NCBI GenBank assembly: GCA_030837445.1
Contig: JAUPKM010000505.1
Location: 1-8,127, forward strand
Direction of reading: 5' to 3'
Length of the DNA: 8,127 bases
Source: Actinomycetota bacterium
Lineage (GTDB): Bacteria > Actinomycetota > Actinomycetes > S36-B12 > UBA10799
This document shows positions 5,990-8,127 of the stretch, piece by piece; the stretch's first letter is position 1; every line of letters begins with the position of its first letter. A program made the translations under genes and the position numbers. The notes under the pieces are model-generated. The model was not told the origin of the DNA. It ran no database searches and was given only the letters and a program-made list of their open reading frames with translations.

Positions 5990-6420
5990 TTGGACATATT
6001 CAACGTCCACCAGGAACTGATCGACGACTACAAGTCCTTCACCACCAGCGCGGTCACCCCGCAGGACCCGCGGATCAAGCAGTACGTCGCCGACGAACTC
6101 GCCGAGGGCAAACAGTGGCCCGAACCATGGCTGTCGCTGAACCCGACGTTCGCCTCCGGCGGTTCCATCGATGACGCGGTGGCGGATGGCCTGCTGCACG
6201 CCGAGTGCGCGAAGATCTTCCGCCCGAAGGCGCACGTCGCGGACGCCGGCGACCGGCCGATCACCCTGCACCGCCACCAGCGCGAGGCCATCGAAACCGC
6301 ACGCTCGGGCAAGAGCTATGTGCTCACCACCGGCTGATTCTGGAGATCTACGACGCGATGGCCGAAGCCGAGGCGACCGGCGTGCCCTATGCGTCGCCGT
6401 TCGATAAGGCAAGCAAGTAG
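5990..6420 (+). pseudogene. Remnant of an SF2 DEAD/DEAH-box helicase of a defence locus (internal deletion)
   Basis: The open part (5990-6337) encodes about 115 residues: DIFNVHQELIDDY, DPRIKQYV, WPEPWLSLNPTF, then GLLHAECAKIFRPKA, and finally the Q-motif-like LHRHQREAIE followed by SYVLTTG. I recall this order from the N-termini of large DUF1998-type helicases of phage-defence loci, where TTG is followed by TGSGKS (Walker A). Here TTG is followed directly by a TGA stop (6335-6337). From 6334 a second frame runs LILEIYDAMAEAEATGVPY to a TAG at 6418-6420 and looks like the true end of a protein. Intact relatives exceed 1000 residues, so an internal deletion of several kilobases, out of frame, best explains this. 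All ATPase motifs are gone, so no helicase activity is expected. The tail may instead be the end of a different deleted gene. The remnant touches the McrB-like gene (TAGTG overlap with an alternative start), showing that they once formed one operon. Confidence 0.7.
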
Positions 6421-6433
6421 TGAGTTCAGAGGG

Positions 6434-6438
6434 GGAGG
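6434..6438 (+). promoter_or_regulatory. Ribosome binding site of the McrB-like gene
   Basis: GGAGG, within GGGGGAGG, lies 5 bases before ATG 6444 and decides for this start over the in-frame GTG at 6420, which overlaps the preceding TAG but has no such site. Confidence 0.65.
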
Positions 6439-6443
6439 CGGCC

Positions 6444-8127
6444 ATGACCGAGGTTGAGGTCGGGACATTCGCGCGGAAGGCATCAATCGCCGTCGAGGCG
6501 GTTGGCCGGCGGCTGATCGAGGTGGGTCTCGGCGGTGAGGGATCGCTACTGACACCGGGTGAACCCGTGTGGACGTCGGCGAATTTGGACGCACTTGAGC
6601 GGGATTACGTCGACAAGCCCGACACCGGGGGCGACGGCTTCTTCGACAAGCTCAAGCGCCAACTCGCTGGCGCGTCACCCGCGATGGTGCAGTTGTTCGC
6701 CGAACTGCTGATCCTCAACGTGCTGCCGATCATCAACGTCGGCGGCCCACTCAAGGTCAAGCAGGTTCGCAGCGTTCTTGACATGAGCAGTGAGCCGGTG
6801 GCCTTGCCGAGCGACGTCGAAGCCGCGCTCCTCGGTGGCGGTGTGTTCAACGGTGGCCAGGCCTTCACCACCTACCGGTGGGCGCAACTCGCCTATCTCA
6901 TCGAACTGGCGCGCCACTTCAAGTCTCTTTCCCGGCAGCGGCGGATCGAGGCGCTGGCCGACCCACTGTTATTCCGCGAAGAGGTTAGTTCGGTGCCGAC
7001 CGGCCAGGCAGCGCAGCGGCAATCACTGCTCTACTTGGCCTTCCCGCACTTCTTCCTGCCCGTCGTGAAGGTCGAGCACCGCACCGCGATGCGCGATGCG
7101 TTCGCCGACGACTACCTGACCGAGCCCTCCGGTGACGTCGACACCGACCTGGAGAGCATCTACCGCGCCATCACCGACGCCGAAGGTGGGCACGTCGACC
7201 TGTACGACGAACCGTGGCTTGACCGGTGGCAGAAGCCGTCGTCGCCCGATCCGGAACCGACGGATCAGGTGCAGCATGCGTGGAAGGTGCACGGGTCCAA
7301 CGTCAAAGGCCAGGACATGGTGCCGACCTGGCGGGCCAAGCAGTCGGTGTCCCTGGCGGCGAGCCTGCTGCGGCCGATAGACCCGTACGTCTCCCGGGAG
7401 GAACTGAAGGCCTTCGTCGACGAGGACTACCGCTCCTCGGGTTACGCCGCCCGGCAGGAGAAGTTCGACGAGTTCTACACATTCCTCAAGCGGATGCATC
7501 CCGACGACCTTGTGGTGACGATCAGCCAGGGGATGGTGTACTTCGGGACCGTCACCGGACCCGCTGAGTTCACTCCGAGCAGCGATGGACGGTCGAACCT
7601 GCGCCGCTCGGTCACATGGTTCGGGCATCCCTGCCCGTGGTCGGACATCCCCAGCGACATCGCCGCACGGCTCAGCAGACAGGGAGAAGTCCTCGACCTC
7701 AGCCCGCACCTCGACCAATTGCTGGCACTGGCCGAACGCAGGCCGCCTCGGCCGGGTCCCGCGGCGGTGCACTTGACCAACGCCACCCAGGAACTGGCCG
7801 ACCGCATCCACGTCGGCCTGGACTGGCTGCAGGACTGCGTCGAACTCCTCCGCGACCGTCGCCAACTCATCTTCTACGGGCCGCCCGGAACCGGAAAGAC
7901 CTACATCGCACAGCAACTCGCCTGGCACGTCACAGACAAGGGGAACGTCAAACTCGTCCAGTTCCATCCCGCCTACTCCTACGAGGACTTCTTCGAGGGC
8001 TTCCGTCCGCAGGGCGGGGCGGGCGGGCAGATCGGGTTCACCCTGAAGGCTGGGCCGCTACGCTCGCTGGTCGACAAGGCCGCGGAGAACCCCGACGCCG
8101 CCTACGTGCTCATCATCGACGAGATCA
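6444..8127 (+). CDS. McrB-like AAA+ NTPase of a type IV restriction system, partial at the window end
   Basis: The frame is open for 561 codons and continues past the window. McrB proteins form hexameric GTP- or ATP-driven motors that recognise modified DNA and activate the McrC nuclease. Visible here are a helical N-terminal region (about 1-330, including a conserved-looking LFAELLILNVLP and a GGQAFTTYRWAQL segment), then a PUA/EVE-like reader (about 350-422: DDLVVTISQGMVYFGTVTG, later RRSVTWF). The AAA+ core follows with Walker A GPPGTGKT (479-486), the McrB-type FHPAYSYEDFFEGFRP (about 502-517) and Walker B LIIDEI (about 556-561). The GTPase signature of E. coli McrB and the arginine finger lie beyond the window. 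The N-terminus is far longer than E. coli McrB's DNA-binding domain and unlike it, so the target may differ. RNA-directed relatives (CoCoNuT-type systems) are an alternative. The start is ATG 6444; GTG 6420 would add eight residues. A broken helicase gene lies directly upstream, and mcrC is expected downstream. Confidence 0.88.
   Translation, partial: MTEVEVGTFARKASIAVEAVGRRLIEVGLGGEGSLLTPGEPVWTSANLDALERDYVDKPDTGGDGFFDKLKRQLAGASPAMVQLFAELLILNVLPIINVGGPLKVKQVRSVLDMSSEPVALPSDVEAALLGGGVFNGGQAFTTYRWAQLAYLIELARHFKSLSRQRRIEALADPLLFREEVSSVPTGQAAQRQSLLYLAFPHFFLPVVKVEHRTAMRDAFADDYLTEPSGDVDTDLESIYRAITDAEGGHVDLYDEPWLDRWQKPSSPDPEPTDQVQHAWKVHGSNVKGQDMVPTWRAKQSVSLAASLLRPIDPYVSREELKAFVDEDYRSSGYAARQEKFDEFYTFLKRMHPDDLVVTISQGMVYFGTVTGPAEFTPSSDGRSNLRRSVTWFGHPCPWSDIPSDIAARLSRQGEVLDLSPHLDQLLALAERRPPRPGPAAVHLTNATQELADRIHVGLDWLQDCVELLRDRRQLIFYGPPGTGKTYIAQQLAWHVTDKGNVKLVQFHPAYSYEDFFEGFRPQGGAGGQIGFTLKAGPLRSLVDKAAENPDAAYVLIIDEI

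Noticed and set aside
7023..7967. 314-codon minus-strand frame opposite the McrB-like gene
   Set aside because: The plus strand has a continuous frame with Walker A and McrB motifs over the same bases. The minus frame is a composition shadow with no recognisable domain.

Overview
The window looks like chromosomal DNA of a high-GC actinobacterium, most likely a rapid-growing mycobacterium (Mycolicibacterium type). The basis is strong G/C preference at third codon positions in the real genes, a tRNA with its CCA end encoded, and a large exported protein whose export signal (VGRVGGLAVALGVG) and cadherin-like repeats are of a kind I associate with Mycobacteriaceae. The species assignment is inference.

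Left part (1-1361): a tRNA-Val(TAC) gene on the + strand is followed after 9 bases by the end of a minus-strand Fic-family AMP transferase gene, so the two meet tail to tail. The fic gene has a candidate leaderless promoter embedded in four alternating copies of an ACTTCACTT half-site, two of which form a perfect 11-bp inverted repeat. The Fic protein ends in a predicted winged helix, so self-regulation is a reasonable guess.

Middle part (1593-5904): a 1230-residue exported repeat protein has a signal peptide, a Pro/Ala-rich linker, five tandem ~105-residue cadherin/VCBS-like repeats and a sixth separated one. Four copies of a second, shorter repeat that I do not recognise are interleaved in its C-terminal third. 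Seven bases downstream starts a small gene whose first ~125 codons encode a Cys/His motif and a Pro-rich linker. After that the coding signal moves to another frame, which encodes a 54-residue double-membrane-span segment. This is either a frameshifted gene or two overlapping genes.

Right part (5834-8127): an intergenic palindrome precedes a restriction/defence locus. First comes a broken SF2 helicase gene: about 115 N-terminal residues running up to the edge of Walker A, then an out-of-frame 28-codon tail. Just downstream, with a good ribosome binding site, is an McrB-like AAA+ NTPase gene that runs off the window. It has an unusual long helical N-terminal region, a PUA/EVE-like reader segment, a Walker A and the McrB-type FHPAYSYEDFFEGFRP motif. 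A McrC-type nuclease gene would be expected just beyond the window. The picture is a type IV (modification-dependent) restriction module whose associated helicase has been lost by an internal deletion.
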